DNA from: Corynebacterium kalinowskii
GTDB lineage: Bacteria; Actinomycetota; Actinomycetes; Mycobacteriales; Mycobacteriaceae
Length of the DNA stretch: 64,000 nucleotides
Direction: 5' to 3'
Assembly (NCBI RefSeq): GCF_009734385.1
Contig: NZ_CP046452.1
Location: 1,612,001 to 1,676,000 of the forward strand
Each line of letters begins with the position of its first letter. Position 1 is the stretch's first letter. The translations under genes were made by a program, and so were the position numbers. The notes under the pieces were generated by a model. The model worked only from the letters and a program-made list of their open reading frames with translations. It had not been told where the DNA came from and did not search any database. Shown here in pieces: positions 7,682-15,434 of the stretch.

Positions 7682-9592
7682 CTACTTGTTCAGCTGCTTC
7701 GAGCGGGAACGTGCGCGGTTGCGCTCGGTAGCGTTCAAGATGACCTTGCGTACGCGGATGATCTCCGGAGTAACCTCGACGCACTCATCGCCACCACAGA
7801 ATTCCATGGCTTCTTCGAGAGACAGGTTGCGAGCCTTGGCAAGGGTCACCGTGGCATCTGCGTTCGCAGAGCGCATGTTGGTGAGCTTCTTTTCACGCGT
7901 GATGTTGATGTCCATGTCTTCATCGCGGTTGTTGGCGCCCACGACCATGCCTTCGTAAGCCTCGGTGCCAGGTTCGACGAAGAACTGGCCACGATCTGCG
8001 AGCTGGGTCAGTGCGTATGCGGTGATCTGGCCCGTGCGGTCAGCCACGAGGGATCCGGTTGCACGGCCCTTGATTTCGCCCGCCCATGGTTCGTAGCCCT
8101 CGGAGTAGTGGTTAGCGATACCTGTGCCGCGAGTCTCCGTCATGAAGGTCGTGCGGAAGCCGATCAAGCCACGTGCCGGAACCTTGTACTCCATACGTAC
8201 CCAGTCGCTGCTGGTGTTGTCCAGGGTCAGCATCTGGCCCTTGCGAGCTGCCATGAGCTGGGTGATTGCGCCCTGGTACTCGGATGGGGTGTCGATGACC
8301 ATGTGCTCGTATGGCTCGTAGGTCTTGCCGTCGATAACCTTTGGCACGACCTGTGGCTTACCGACGGTGAGCTCGAAGCCCTCGCGTCGCATCTGCTCAA
8401 CCAGAATGGACAGTGCCATTTCGCCACGACCCTGCACTTCCCAGGCATCCGGACGCTCAGTAGGAAGAACGCGCAGGGAAACGTTACCGATGAGTTCCTG
8501 ATCCAGCCGGGCCTTCACCACACGCGCGGTCAGCTTGTCTCCGCCGCCACGGCCAGCCATTGGCGAGGTATTGACACCGATGGTCATGGAAATAGCAGGC
8601 TCATCGACGGTGATGCGAGGCAGCGCCTCTGGGTGCTCTGGATCAGCCAGAGTGTCGCCAATCATGATTTCATCAATACCGGAGATTGCGGCGATGTCAC
8701 CTGCGATGACCTCGTCTGCAGGAACACGAGTCACACCAACGGTGCGCATGAGTTCAGCGATCTTTGCGGTCTTGACGTGCTGGTTGCCGTCGGAATCGTA
8801 GTGAATCCACGCCACCTGCTGGCCCTTGCGCATCTTGCCCTTGAAGATTCGGATCAGGCCAATACGACCCAAGAAGGACGAGGAGTCCAAGTTGGTGACG
8901 TGCGCCTGCAGTGGCGCATCCAGTTCTGCGGAAGGCTCTGGCAGGACGTTGTAGATAACGTCGACGAGTGCGTCCATGTTCTCTGCATCCGGCGCAACGC
9001 CATTACCTGGGTTTTCGGTCGAAGCCTTGCCCTCACGGCCGGAAGTGTAGAGCACTGGCAGATCCAGGAGCTGCTCGGCAGCTGCTGCAGCTTCTTCGTC
9101 TTCCAGGGTGGATGCCAGTTCCAGGAGCAGGTCCTGAGATTCTTCCACTACCTCGTCAATACGAGCGTCAGGGCGGTCAGTCTTGTTCACACAGATGATG
9201 ACGGGCATCTTGGCAGCAAGTGCCTTGCCCAGTACGAAGCGGGTCTGTGGGAGGGGACCTTCGGAGGCGTCGACAAGCAAAACAACGCCGTCGACCATGG
9301 ACAGTGCGCGCTCGACTTCACCACCGAAATCGGCGTGGCCTGGCGTGTCGATGACGTTGATGATGAGGTCCTGGCCATCCTTACCCGCGCCCTTACGGCG
9401 AATTGCGGTGTTCTTGGCCAGGATGGTGATGCCCTTTTCACGCTCGAGATCGCCGGAGTCCATGACGCGGTCCGTAACTTCGCCGTGGTCACCGAAAACG
9501 CCGGATTGTTCCAGCAGAGCGTTGACGAGTGTGGTCTTGCCGTGGTCAACGTGAGCGACGATGGCTACGTTACGGAATTCAGTATGGGTCAC
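7682..9592 (-). CDS. typA: Ribosome-associated translational GTPase TypA/BipA
   Basis: 636 residues. The G domain has AHVDHGKTTL (G1), DTPGHADFGGEV (G3) and CVNKTDRPDAR (G4), followed by EF-G-like domains and the TypA-specific C-terminal part (KGRATGSLVADRTGQITAYALTQLADRGQFFVEPG). TypA binds ribosomes and helps large-subunit assembly and growth under stress or cold. The start is GTG 9592 with AGGAGA about 10 bases upstream. A long open frame on the opposite strand (8108-9685) is a shadow of this gene. Length and motifs are complete. Confidence 0.96.
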   Translation of the reverse strand: MTHTEFRNVAIVAHVDHGKTTLVNALLEQSGVFGDHGEVTDRVMDSGDLEREKGITILAKNTAIRRKGAGKDGQDLIINVIDTPGHADFGGEVERALSMVDGVVLLVDASEGPLPQTRFVLGKALAAKMPVIICVNKTDRPDARIDEVVEESQDLLLELASTLEDEEAAAAAEQLLDLPVLYTSGREGKASTENPGNGVAPDAENMDALVDVIYNVLPEPSAELDAPLQAHVTNLDSSSFLGRIGLIRIFKGKMRKGQQVAWIHYDSDGNQHVKTAKIAELMRTVGVTRVPADEVIAGDIAAISGIDEIMIGDTLADPEHPEALPRITVDEPAISMTIGVNTSPMAGRGGGDKLTARVVKARLDQELIGNVSLRVLPTERPDAWEVQGRGEMALSILVEQMRREGFELTVGKPQVVPKVIDGKTYEPYEHMVIDTPSEYQGAITQLMAARKGQMLTLDNTSSDWVRMEYKVPARGLIGFRTTFMTETRGTGIANHYSEGYEPWAGEIKGRATGSLVADRTGQITAYALTQLADRGQFFVEPGTEAYEGMVVGANNRDEDMDINITREKKLTNMRSANADATVTLAKARNLSLEEAMEFCGGDECVEVTPEIIRVRKVILNATERNRARSRSKQLNK

Positions 9593-9883
9593 TGGGGGAA
9601 ATCTCCTGCAAATCTTTGGCGCGTGCGCTTGAAGTTAAAGTGCACACATGACGGCTCTCCAGAGTACTCCTCCGCGGGCACTTAACGCACCTTTTGTTTC
9701 ACGCCGGGCCGATTGTAACGCCTCGAGGGTGTCTCACGAAGAAAAGAGTGGATGGACAAGTAATCAAAATGTGACATTTGTGATTAGAGTGACAAAACTT
9801 TACATATGTTGCTAGAGTGCTTTGTGTGACTGCCGGGACGAGTGGTCACATCAATCACCCGCAACCTGGAAAGAGTTATTTTC
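9593..9883. promoter_or_regulatory. Divergent intergenic region between typA and a secreted protein gene
   Basis: 291 bases without a gene. It must carry the typA promoter leftward and that of the gene at 9884 rightward. Between 9770 and 9795 there are repeated GTGACA/TGTGA words, including TGTGATTAGAGTGACA at 9779-9794, a partial match (9 of 12 fixed positions) to the GlxR/CRP pattern. The match is weak and I do not claim a site. Confidence 0.4.
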
Positions 9884-10549
9884 GTGCGCATACACCTTCG
9901 CAGACTGGCCCCAGCGCTACTCACCGTAGCCCTGAGCGTCGCCGCTGTCTCCCCTGCGCACGCTCAAAGCTCCATCGACTACCTCGGTCGGCCAGCGCCT
10001 CACATTCTGCAGCAAATGGAAGACTTTGCCGCCAAGCCATTCGTTCCTGAAGACCTCCGCAACGTAGTGCTCGCTGCTGTCGCCTTTTATCGAGGCGAAG
10101 GAGAAGGCGGCGTACCACTCCCGGAGAACGCGCCGATCATCAATCAATTCATCTGGCCAACCGTCTCCGCCAGCTGCATCAACGGCAACTTGTCCGCCAC
10201 CGGTACCGCCATCGCCATCCCCGGGCCTGCGAGCCTGCCACTCCCCGGCACTCCTGCCGGCCAGACGTCTTTCGTCTTCACCGCGCTGGGAACCTCCACG
10301 GCTGCAGATCAGCAGCGTGGCATGTTCGTCCACTGGCTCAACATCAGTAATGGTCGCGTGGGCGTGACTCAGCTGACCAAGGGCAGCATCAACCCACAGG
10401 GGCCAGCCACCCTCTCCGGAACCGCCGACACCGGCCATGGCCAGGTGCTGGCCTGGCTCGACGGCGGTGTCACGCTTGCCGACGCCACCGGCGCCCCAAC
10501 CAATACCTGCAACTTCGCCCCGACCGCCACCTCATTTTTCGTGAACTAG
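9884..10549 (+). CDS. Secreted protein of unknown function
   Basis: 221 residues. I choose GTG 9884 over GTG 9842 because GGAAAGAG lies 8 bases upstream and the product then starts with a clean signal peptide (MRIHLRRLAPALLTVAL...SPAHA, cleavage after about residue 28). No lipobox cysteine, so the mature protein should be exported free. The mature part has two cysteines (in ASCINGN and TNTCNF) likely joined by a disulphide and is rich in Gly, Ala, Pro and Thr, suggesting a beta-rich fold. I do not recognise the family with confidence. It precedes the DUF402 gene by 15 bases. Confidence 0.75.
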   Translation: MRIHLRRLAPALLTVALSVAAVSPAHAQSSIDYLGRPAPHILQQMEDFAAKPFVPEDLRNVVLAAVAFYRGEGEGGVPLPENAPIINQFIWPTVSASCINGNLSATGTAIAIPGPASLPLPGTPAGQTSFVFTALGTSTAADQQRGMFVHWLNISNGRVGVTQLTKGSINPQGPATLSGTADTGHGQVLAWLDGGVTLADATGAPTNTCNFAPTATSFFVN

Positions 10550-10564
10550 CCAAAGGACTGCGAC

Positions 10565-11098
10565 ATGACTGACCTACACCCAGTGAAGAAGGAAACCTTC
10601 GACGTGTCCGCTTTGAAGAACACGGATCCGAAGGGTTTCCTCCGCGAAGTCGACACCTTTCACACCACTGACTTTGGCCTGTACATGGCACGTGGCGCTA
10701 ATCACCCTGAGTTCGGATATTTGGAGAGCTGGCTGCTTCCGACGCTGAGCCTCCGCGTCAACCGCTTCCATTACCGTGACGGTTTTGAACGCGATCAGGA
10801 TTACTACTTTGACGTCGCCGCCATCACCGAGGACGAGGGAGTCTGGACCACCCGCGACTTCTATGTAGACCTCATTTCAGTCACTGGCGAGCCAGTAGAA
10901 GTGGTTGATATTGACGAGCTCGCCGCCGCAACCTCGGCTGGCATTATCACCGCCGAGGAAGCTGAAAAGGCCATCGAAACCACCTTGGTGGCGGTAGACG
11001 GGATAACCCGCAACGGCGACGATGCCATGGCATGGCTTAACGCTAAGGGAATGCCTCTCACCTGGTCAGACGAGATCGAACTCACCCCGGTCGGCTAA
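10565..11098 (+). CDS. DUF402 domain protein
   Basis: 177 residues. The segment from about residue 40 to 120 (VNRFHYRDGFERDQDYYFDVAAITEDEGVWTTRDFYVDLI) matches the DUF402 barrel, whose characterised members are nucleoside di/triphosphate phosphatases or FomD-like hydrolases with acidic metal ligands. The conserved Tyr/Asp pairs (DYYFDVA, DFYVDL) are visible. ATG 10565 has AAAGGA 7 bases upstream. It lies between the secreted protein and the ArsC-like gene, all rightward with short gaps, so an operon is likely. The biological substrate cannot be read from sequence. Confidence 0.82.
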   Translation: MTDLHPVKKETFDVSALKNTDPKGFLREVDTFHTTDFGLYMARGANHPEFGYLESWLLPTLSLRVNRFHYRDGFERDQDYYFDVAAITEDEGVWTTRDFYVDLISVTGEPVEVVDIDELAAATSAGIITAEEAEKAIETTLVAVDGITRNGDDAMAWLNAKGMPLTWSDEIELTPVG

Positions 11099-11109
11099 CA
11101 TCGACGGAC

Positions 11110-11454
11110 ATGAAAGCCGTCATTTATCACAACGCCCGCTGCTCTAAGTCCCGCCAAGCGTGTTCCTATCTTGCTGAAAAGGGCGTCGAAGCTCAGGTTA
11201 TTAAGTACCTAGAGAATCCGCCCAGCGTTACCGAACTGCGCGAGCTGCTGAGCACGGCAGGTGTCACCCCGCATGAGGCGATTCGTACAAACGAAGCCGA
11301 ATATTCCGAGTTAGGGCTCTCCCCTGACACCCCCGCAGAAGAATTGCTCGCTGCCATGGTCGCTCACCCACGACTGATCCAGCGGCCCATCGTGGTCACT
11401 GACAAGGGCGTAGTCATCGCTCGCCCCACTGAGTTGATTGACCGCATTTTGTAG
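11110..11454 (+). CDS. ArsC-like (glutaredoxin-type) arsenate reductase family protein
   Basis: 114 residues with the thioredoxin-like ArsC fold. Cys in HNARCSKSRQA (residue 11) is the catalytic cysteine, and three arginines (IRTNE, LIQRPIVV, IARPTE) match the substrate-binding arginine triad of E. coli-type ArsC. Such enzymes reduce arsenate with glutathione and glutaredoxin; Corynebacterium uses mycothiol, so the partner would differ, or the protein is a Spx/YffB-like relative without arsenic function. There is no arsR, arsB or acr3 beside it, which weakens an arsenic-resistance role. It ends the small rightward operon. Confidence 0.82.
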   Translation: MKAVIYHNARCSKSRQACSYLAEKGVEAQVIKYLENPPSVTELRELLSTAGVTPHEAIRTNEAEYSELGLSPDTPAEELLAAMVAHPRLIQRPIVVTDKGVVIARPTELIDRIL

Positions 11455-11532
11455 GCTGCGGTTTGGAGTTAATTCGGGGAAAGTGCTCCCCATGAGATTG
11501 ATACAACGATCGAATCGTGAGACGCAACCAAC

Positions 11533-11640
11533 TAGTGGGTAAACCTGCGCGGCCAGAGTAAATTTACCCATCAATCCGAGCAGCCAACCAACCAAATAGT
11601 GGGTAAACCTGCGCATCTGAAAGAGGTTTACCCACCCAAC
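11533..11640. repeat. Two tandem copies of a palindromic repeat
   Basis: The 18-base word TAGTGGGTAAACCTGCGC occurs at 11533-11550 and again at 11597-11614, each preceded by a CAACCA-like run. In the second copy GTGGGTAAACCT (11599-11610) is followed by its exact complement at 11624-11635 (12-bp stem); in the first copy TGGGTAAA pairs with TTTACCCA at 11563-11570. This looks like a short dispersed palindromic element in tandem, or a double terminator. Confidence 0.7.
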
Positions 11641-11699
11641 TCGTCAGCCCTTTCCCCACTTTGAGTCACCGGCCAGCCGGCTCCTCCGTTCGAGCAAAA

Positions 11700-11728
11700 G
11701 ATCCCCTGCGGCAATGCCACAGGGGATC
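11700..11728 (-). terminator. Terminator of the peptide ABC importer operon
   Basis: GATCCCCTG (11700-11708) pairs with CAGGGGATC (11720-11728), and on the minus strand the stem is followed by a TTTT run. It lies 15 bases after the ATPase stop codon. Confidence 0.8.
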
Positions 11729-11742
11729 AATCGCACCCAGAA

Positions 11743-13419
11743 CTACAAAGTCGTGCCAACTCCCAGCTCGACGCCAAGACCAGGCACGGAGTCGATGAGG
11801 TTGCGCGTGTAATCTTCGCGCGGGTTGGCAAAGATTTCGTCTGCGGTACCGAATTCCACCAGTTTGCCTTGGCGCATGACGGCGACATCATCGGCAGTCT
11901 GTCGCACCACTGCGAGGTCATGGGTAATGAACAGATAGCTCAGTCCCAAATCCTCTTGCAGACCCGACAACAGCTTGAGGATCTGATTCTGTACCAACAC
12001 GTCGAGTGCAGACACCGCCTCATCCAAGACGATAACCTCGGGGTTCAGCGCCAGAGCACGGGCAACGGCGATGCGTTGGCGCTGACCACCGGACAGCTCG
12101 TTCGGGTAGCGACGCATAGTGGAACGTGGCATGGACACCATGTCCAGAAGCTCCGCAACCCGCTGCTCTCGTTCCTTGCGGCTGCCCACCTTGTGCACCA
12201 GTAGAGGTTCCTCGATGCAACGGTAGATGGAATACATCGGGTCCAAGGAGCCATACGGATTCTGGAACACGACCTGCAGCTTGCGACGCATGTCGAACAA
12301 CTCCCGACCTCGCAGCGTCGATAGGTCGGTCCCCTTGTAATACACCTTGCCAGAGGTCGGGTCGATGAGGTTGAGGATCATGTTGGCCACCGTGGACTTA
12401 CCGGATCCTGATTCGCCCACCAGCGCCAGGGTGGTGCCCTTGCGCAGGTCGAACGTAACGTCATCAACCGCAAGCAGCTCCTTCTTATCGCCCTTGGCGC
12501 CGCGTACGTCGAATTCGCGAGTCAAATTCTCTACGCGAATCACAACTTCATCCGTGGATGCCTTTGGAGCCAGCAACTCAGCAGATTCCAGCCCTTGTTC
12601 CTGGGCCGCACGAATTCGCGCGGACGCAAGAGATGGAGCAGCCTTCACCAGACGCTTGGTGTAAGGGTGCTGCGGGTCTCGGAGGATTTGCAGCGATGGA
12701 CCCGACTCGACGATGCGGCCGCGGTGCATCACCACGAGGTGCTCAGCGCGCTCGGCAGCAAGCCCGAGATCGTGGGTGATGAACAGTACGGCGGTGCCGT
12801 GTTCCTTAGTCAGGCTGTCCAGGTGGTCGAGGATGCGCTTTTGCACCGTCACGTCCAACGCAGACGTTGGTTCGTCCGCAATGAGCAGCTTCGGACGCGC
12901 TGCCATACCGATTGCGATAAGCGCACGTTGGCGCATACCACCGGAGAATTCGTGGGGGTATTGCTTTGCGCGGCGCTCGGCGTCGGGAAGCCCTGCTTCC
13001 TCGAGCAACTGGGTGACGCGCTCGTCCATCTCAGAGCCCGGAACTACGTTGTTTGCCTTAAGAGCTTCCTTGACTTGCGTGCCGATCTTCCACACTGGAT
13101 TCAGGTTCGACATCGGGTCCTGTGGCACCAGACCAATCTCAGAACCGCGGTACTTCTCCATCTGCTTGGACGACAGCGTCGAAATGTCCTCGCCTTCCCA
13201 GAGAATCTCGCCACCTGTGACGCGACCGGAGCCTGGGAGCAGCCCGATGATGGACATTGCAGTCGTGGACTTGCCGGAGCCGGACTCGCCTACGATCGCG
13301 ACGGACTGCCCTGGGTAGATGCTGAGGTTGACGCCTCGGACCGCATCCACCACGCCGGTGGAAGAGGTGAAGGAGATCTGGAGGTCCTTCAGCTCGAGCA
13401 ATGGGGTTTCTTGATTCAT
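11743..13419 (-). CDS. dppD: Peptide ABC importer, fused double ATPase (DppD-DppF type)
   Basis: 558 residues made of two ATPase domains in one chain. Domain 1 has GESGSGKST (about 38-46), FSGGMRQR and LLIADEPTSALD; domain 2 has GESGSGKST (about 330), LSGGQRQRIAVARALA and VIVLDEAVSALD. Both end with the oligopeptide-importer extension (RDPQHPYTKRLVKAAPSL; NPREDYTRNLIDSVPG). The protein powers uptake of di- or oligopeptides through the adjacent permeases. In many bacteria the two ATPases are separate genes; fusion is common in Actinobacteria. It follows the permease gene by 12 bases. Confidence 0.92.
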   Translation of the reverse strand: MNQETPLLELKDLQISFTSSTGVVDAVRGVNLSIYPGQSVAIVGESGSGKSTTAMSIIGLLPGSGRVTGGEILWEGEDISTLSSKQMEKYRGSEIGLVPQDPMSNLNPVWKIGTQVKEALKANNVVPGSEMDERVTQLLEEAGLPDAERRAKQYPHEFSGGMRQRALIAIGMAARPKLLIADEPTSALDVTVQKRILDHLDSLTKEHGTAVLFITHDLGLAAERAEHLVVMHRGRIVESGPSLQILRDPQHPYTKRLVKAAPSLASARIRAAQEQGLESAELLAPKASTDEVVIRVENLTREFDVRGAKGDKKELLAVDDVTFDLRKGTTLALVGESGSGKSTVANMILNLIDPTSGKVYYKGTDLSTLRGRELFDMRRKLQVVFQNPYGSLDPMYSIYRCIEEPLLVHKVGSRKEREQRVAELLDMVSMPRSTMRRYPNELSGGQRQRIAVARALALNPEVIVLDEAVSALDVLVQNQILKLLSGLQEDLGLSYLFITHDLAVVRQTADDVAVMRQGKLVEFGTADEIFANPREDYTRNLIDSVPGLGVELGVGTTL

Positions 13420-13431
13420 TGTTCTGCTCCC

Positions 13432-14394
13432 CTACTTCTTGCGGTTCTTCGGATCGAGGGCATCGCGCACGACGTCGCCCATCATGATGAAGCTGAGCAC
13501 CGTCAGCGCCAAAGCTGAGGCCGGCCAGAACAGCACCATCGGCTCGGTCCGTAGCGAGGTCTGCGCCTTAGAAATGTCGCCACCCCAGGAAACGATGGAC
13601 GGTGGCAGGCCAATACCGAGGAAGGACAGGGTTGCCTCCGTCACGATGAAGGTGCCCAGCGCTACCGTTGCGTACACGATGATCGGGGCTGCGGCGTTCG
13701 GCAGGACGTGGCTGGTGAGGATCTTCCATTTCGAGGCGCCCACAGCGCGGGCGGCGGTGACGAACTCCTCATTCTTCACACTCATCACTGCACCGCGAGT
13801 GATGCGGGCGATGTTGGTCCAGCCGAACAGAGCCAGCACTAACACCACAGTGATGACTGTGCGGTGTTCCTTAAACATCTGCATGACCACGATGGCAGCC
13901 AGCACCAGTGGAATCGCATAGAAAATGTCGGTCACGCGGGAGAGCAGCGAGTCCAAGAATCCACCGAAGAATCCAGCGAGGGCGCCGATGATGGTGCCGA
14001 TGAGGACGACAAGCAGGGTTGTGAGCACACCCACGCTTACCGACGCCCGGGCGCCGTAAATCATACGGGAGTAAATGTCACATCCCTGACGGTCGAAGCC
14101 AAACGGGTGGCCGGGCTGCGGGGAGCCGAGAGAGTTTCCGAGCTCGCACATCGCGGGATCGGTCGTCGTAAAGAGCTGCGGGACAAGCGCGAGAGCTACG
14201 GCGACAAAGATGAGAGCTGCCGAGATCCAGAACAGCGGACGGCGACGCAGCTGGCGCCACGCTTCGCCCCACACCGTGGAAGGAGCGGACTCATCGGCGA
14301 CGGCATCGACGGCGCCGAGACCAGTCTCGTCCGTTTCCGCAACGAAGTGCTCTTGACCTGGTCGAATAATCTTGTGTGCATCGGCGTTAGGCAT
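13432..14394 (-). CDS. dppC: Peptide ABC importer permease (DppC type)
   Basis: 320 residues. I place the start at ATG 14394, which has AAGGA 6 bases upstream and overlaps the previous permease by 8 bases, instead of the start at 14433. A cytosolic N-terminus is followed by a helix (RPLFWISAALIFVAVAL), the OppC extracellular loop and the binding-protein-dependent permease core with the EAA loop near AARAVGASKWKILTSHVLPNAAAPI. It forms the membrane channel together with the DppB-type subunit and contacts the fused ATPase. Confidence 0.9.
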   Translation of the reverse strand: MPNADAHKIIRPGQEHFVAETDETGLGAVDAVADESAPSTVWGEAWRQLRRRPLFWISAALIFVAVALALVPQLFTTTDPAMCELGNSLGSPQPGHPFGFDRQGCDIYSRMIYGARASVSVGVLTTLLVVLIGTIIGALAGFFGGFLDSLLSRVTDIFYAIPLVLAAIVVMQMFKEHRTVITVVLVLALFGWTNIARITRGAVMSVKNEEFVTAARAVGASKWKILTSHVLPNAAAPIIVYATVALGTFIVTEATLSFLGIGLPPSIVSWGGDISKAQTSLRTEPMVLFWPASALALTVLSFIMMGDVVRDALDPKNRKK

Positions 14395-15313
14395 AGCGGA
14401 TCCTTGGGTCAAGAACGGCGTAAATGAGGTCAACGATGAGGTTGGCGACGATGTAGACGATCACCAACACCGTGGTGAAGGACACGACCGTGGCAGGCTC
14501 GCCCTTGACGATCGCCTGATAAATCGTGCCACCAACACCGTTGATGCCAAAGATGCCCTCGGTAATAATTGCCCCGCCCATCAGGGAGCCAAGGTCAGCG
14601 CCCAGGAAGGTCGCGACTGGAATCAGGGAGTTGCGAAGCACGTGACGGCGGGTGACATCGCCACTGCGCAGTCCCTTTGCTCGAGCAGTGCGAACGTAGT
14701 CGGCATTGAGGTTCTCCGAGACGGACTGACGCGTCAGACGCAACACATACGCAAAAGACACCGCGCCCAACACCATGGCCGGCATGAGGAGCGATGTGAA
14801 GGTTTCATTTGACCCCACGGTCGGCGGCAGCAGCTGCCACTTCACGCCCACCAGATATTGGAATACGAAACCAATGACGAAGGATGGGACCGCGATGACC
14901 AGCAGAGAGAGAACCAGAACCGTGGAATCGAAGATTCCGCCTCGGCGCATACCGGCGATCACGCCGAAGCCAATACCGAGAACTGCCTCAAAGATCAGCG
15001 CCATCACGGCAAGTTTGATGGTCACCGGGAAGGCGTGAGCCATCGCTTCGGCAACGGGGCGGCCAGAGAAGGTCGTGCCAAAGTCCAGCATGAAAATGCC
15101 CTTGATGTAGAGCAGGTACTGGATCAGGAAGGGCTTGTCGAGGTTGTATTCTGCACGGATCTTGGCGGCTGCGGCCTCGGTAAGGCCTCGGTCACCGCCG
15201 AGGGCCTGGACGGGGTCACCAGGCATCAAAAAGACGAGGGCGTAGATGAGGAAGGTGGCTCCGAAGAAGACCGGGATCATCTGGAGCAGCCGTCGCCCGA
15301 CGTAACGCAACAT
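14387..15313 (-). CDS. dppB: Peptide ABC importer permease (DppB type)
   Basis: 308 residues with the DppB/OppB signature: N-terminal MLRYVGRRLLQMIPVFFGATFLIYALVFLMPGDPV helix, then five further helices and the EAA loop YVRTARAKGLRSGDVTRRHVLRNSLIPV. It pairs with the DppC-type permease encoded next. It is separated from the receptor gene by 121 bases containing a stem-loop, so its expression is probably lower than that of the receptor. Confidence 0.92.
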   Translation of the reverse strand: MLRYVGRRLLQMIPVFFGATFLIYALVFLMPGDPVQALGGDRGLTEAAAAKIRAEYNLDKPFLIQYLLYIKGIFMLDFGTTFSGRPVAEAMAHAFPVTIKLAVMALIFEAVLGIGFGVIAGMRRGGIFDSTVLVLSLLVIAVPSFVIGFVFQYLVGVKWQLLPPTVGSNETFTSLLMPAMVLGAVSFAYVLRLTRQSVSENLNADYVRTARAKGLRSGDVTRRHVLRNSLIPVATFLGADLGSLMGGAIITEGIFGINGVGGTIYQAIVKGEPATVVSFTTVLVIVYIVANLIVDLIYAVLDPRIRYA

Positions 15314-15369
15314 AGTTGTGATTCCTTGGGTAAGGGGCGGGGTTGAGGTGAGTATTGCTTAACCACTAC

Positions 15370-15408
15370 GAGCCTCAAGCCACGCGTCAGACGCATCGCT
15401 TGAGGCTC
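15370..15408 (-). terminator. Intra-operon stem-loop between receptor and permease genes
   Basis: GAGCCTCAAGC (15370-15380) pairs perfectly with GCTTGAGGCTC (15398-15408). It lacks a long T run. In importer operons such a hairpin usually makes the receptor mRNA more abundant by partial termination or by protecting its 3' end. Confidence 0.65.
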
Positions 15409-15434
15409 GCGGAAGTCATCTCAAGAGGTAGATC

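Larger units (their letters stand above)
11455..11742. other. Intergenic region holding a duplicated hairpin and the peptide-importer terminator
   Basis: 288 bases without a credible gene between two convergent operons. It carries a tandem hairpin repeat (11533-11640) and, at 11700-11728, a terminator for the leftward operon. No promoter is needed here since both flanking genes end in this interval, so the hairpin repeat may also serve as a terminator for the rightward genes. Confidence 0.6.

Noticed and set aside
8108..9685. 525-codon open frame opposite typA
   Set aside because: It mirrors typA codon for codon in a high-GC gene; product is rich in Cys, Trp and His without any domain, and typA is certain.
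9779..9794. GlxR site before the secreted protein gene
   Set aside because: The central TA is missing and one base of the right half differs; too weak.
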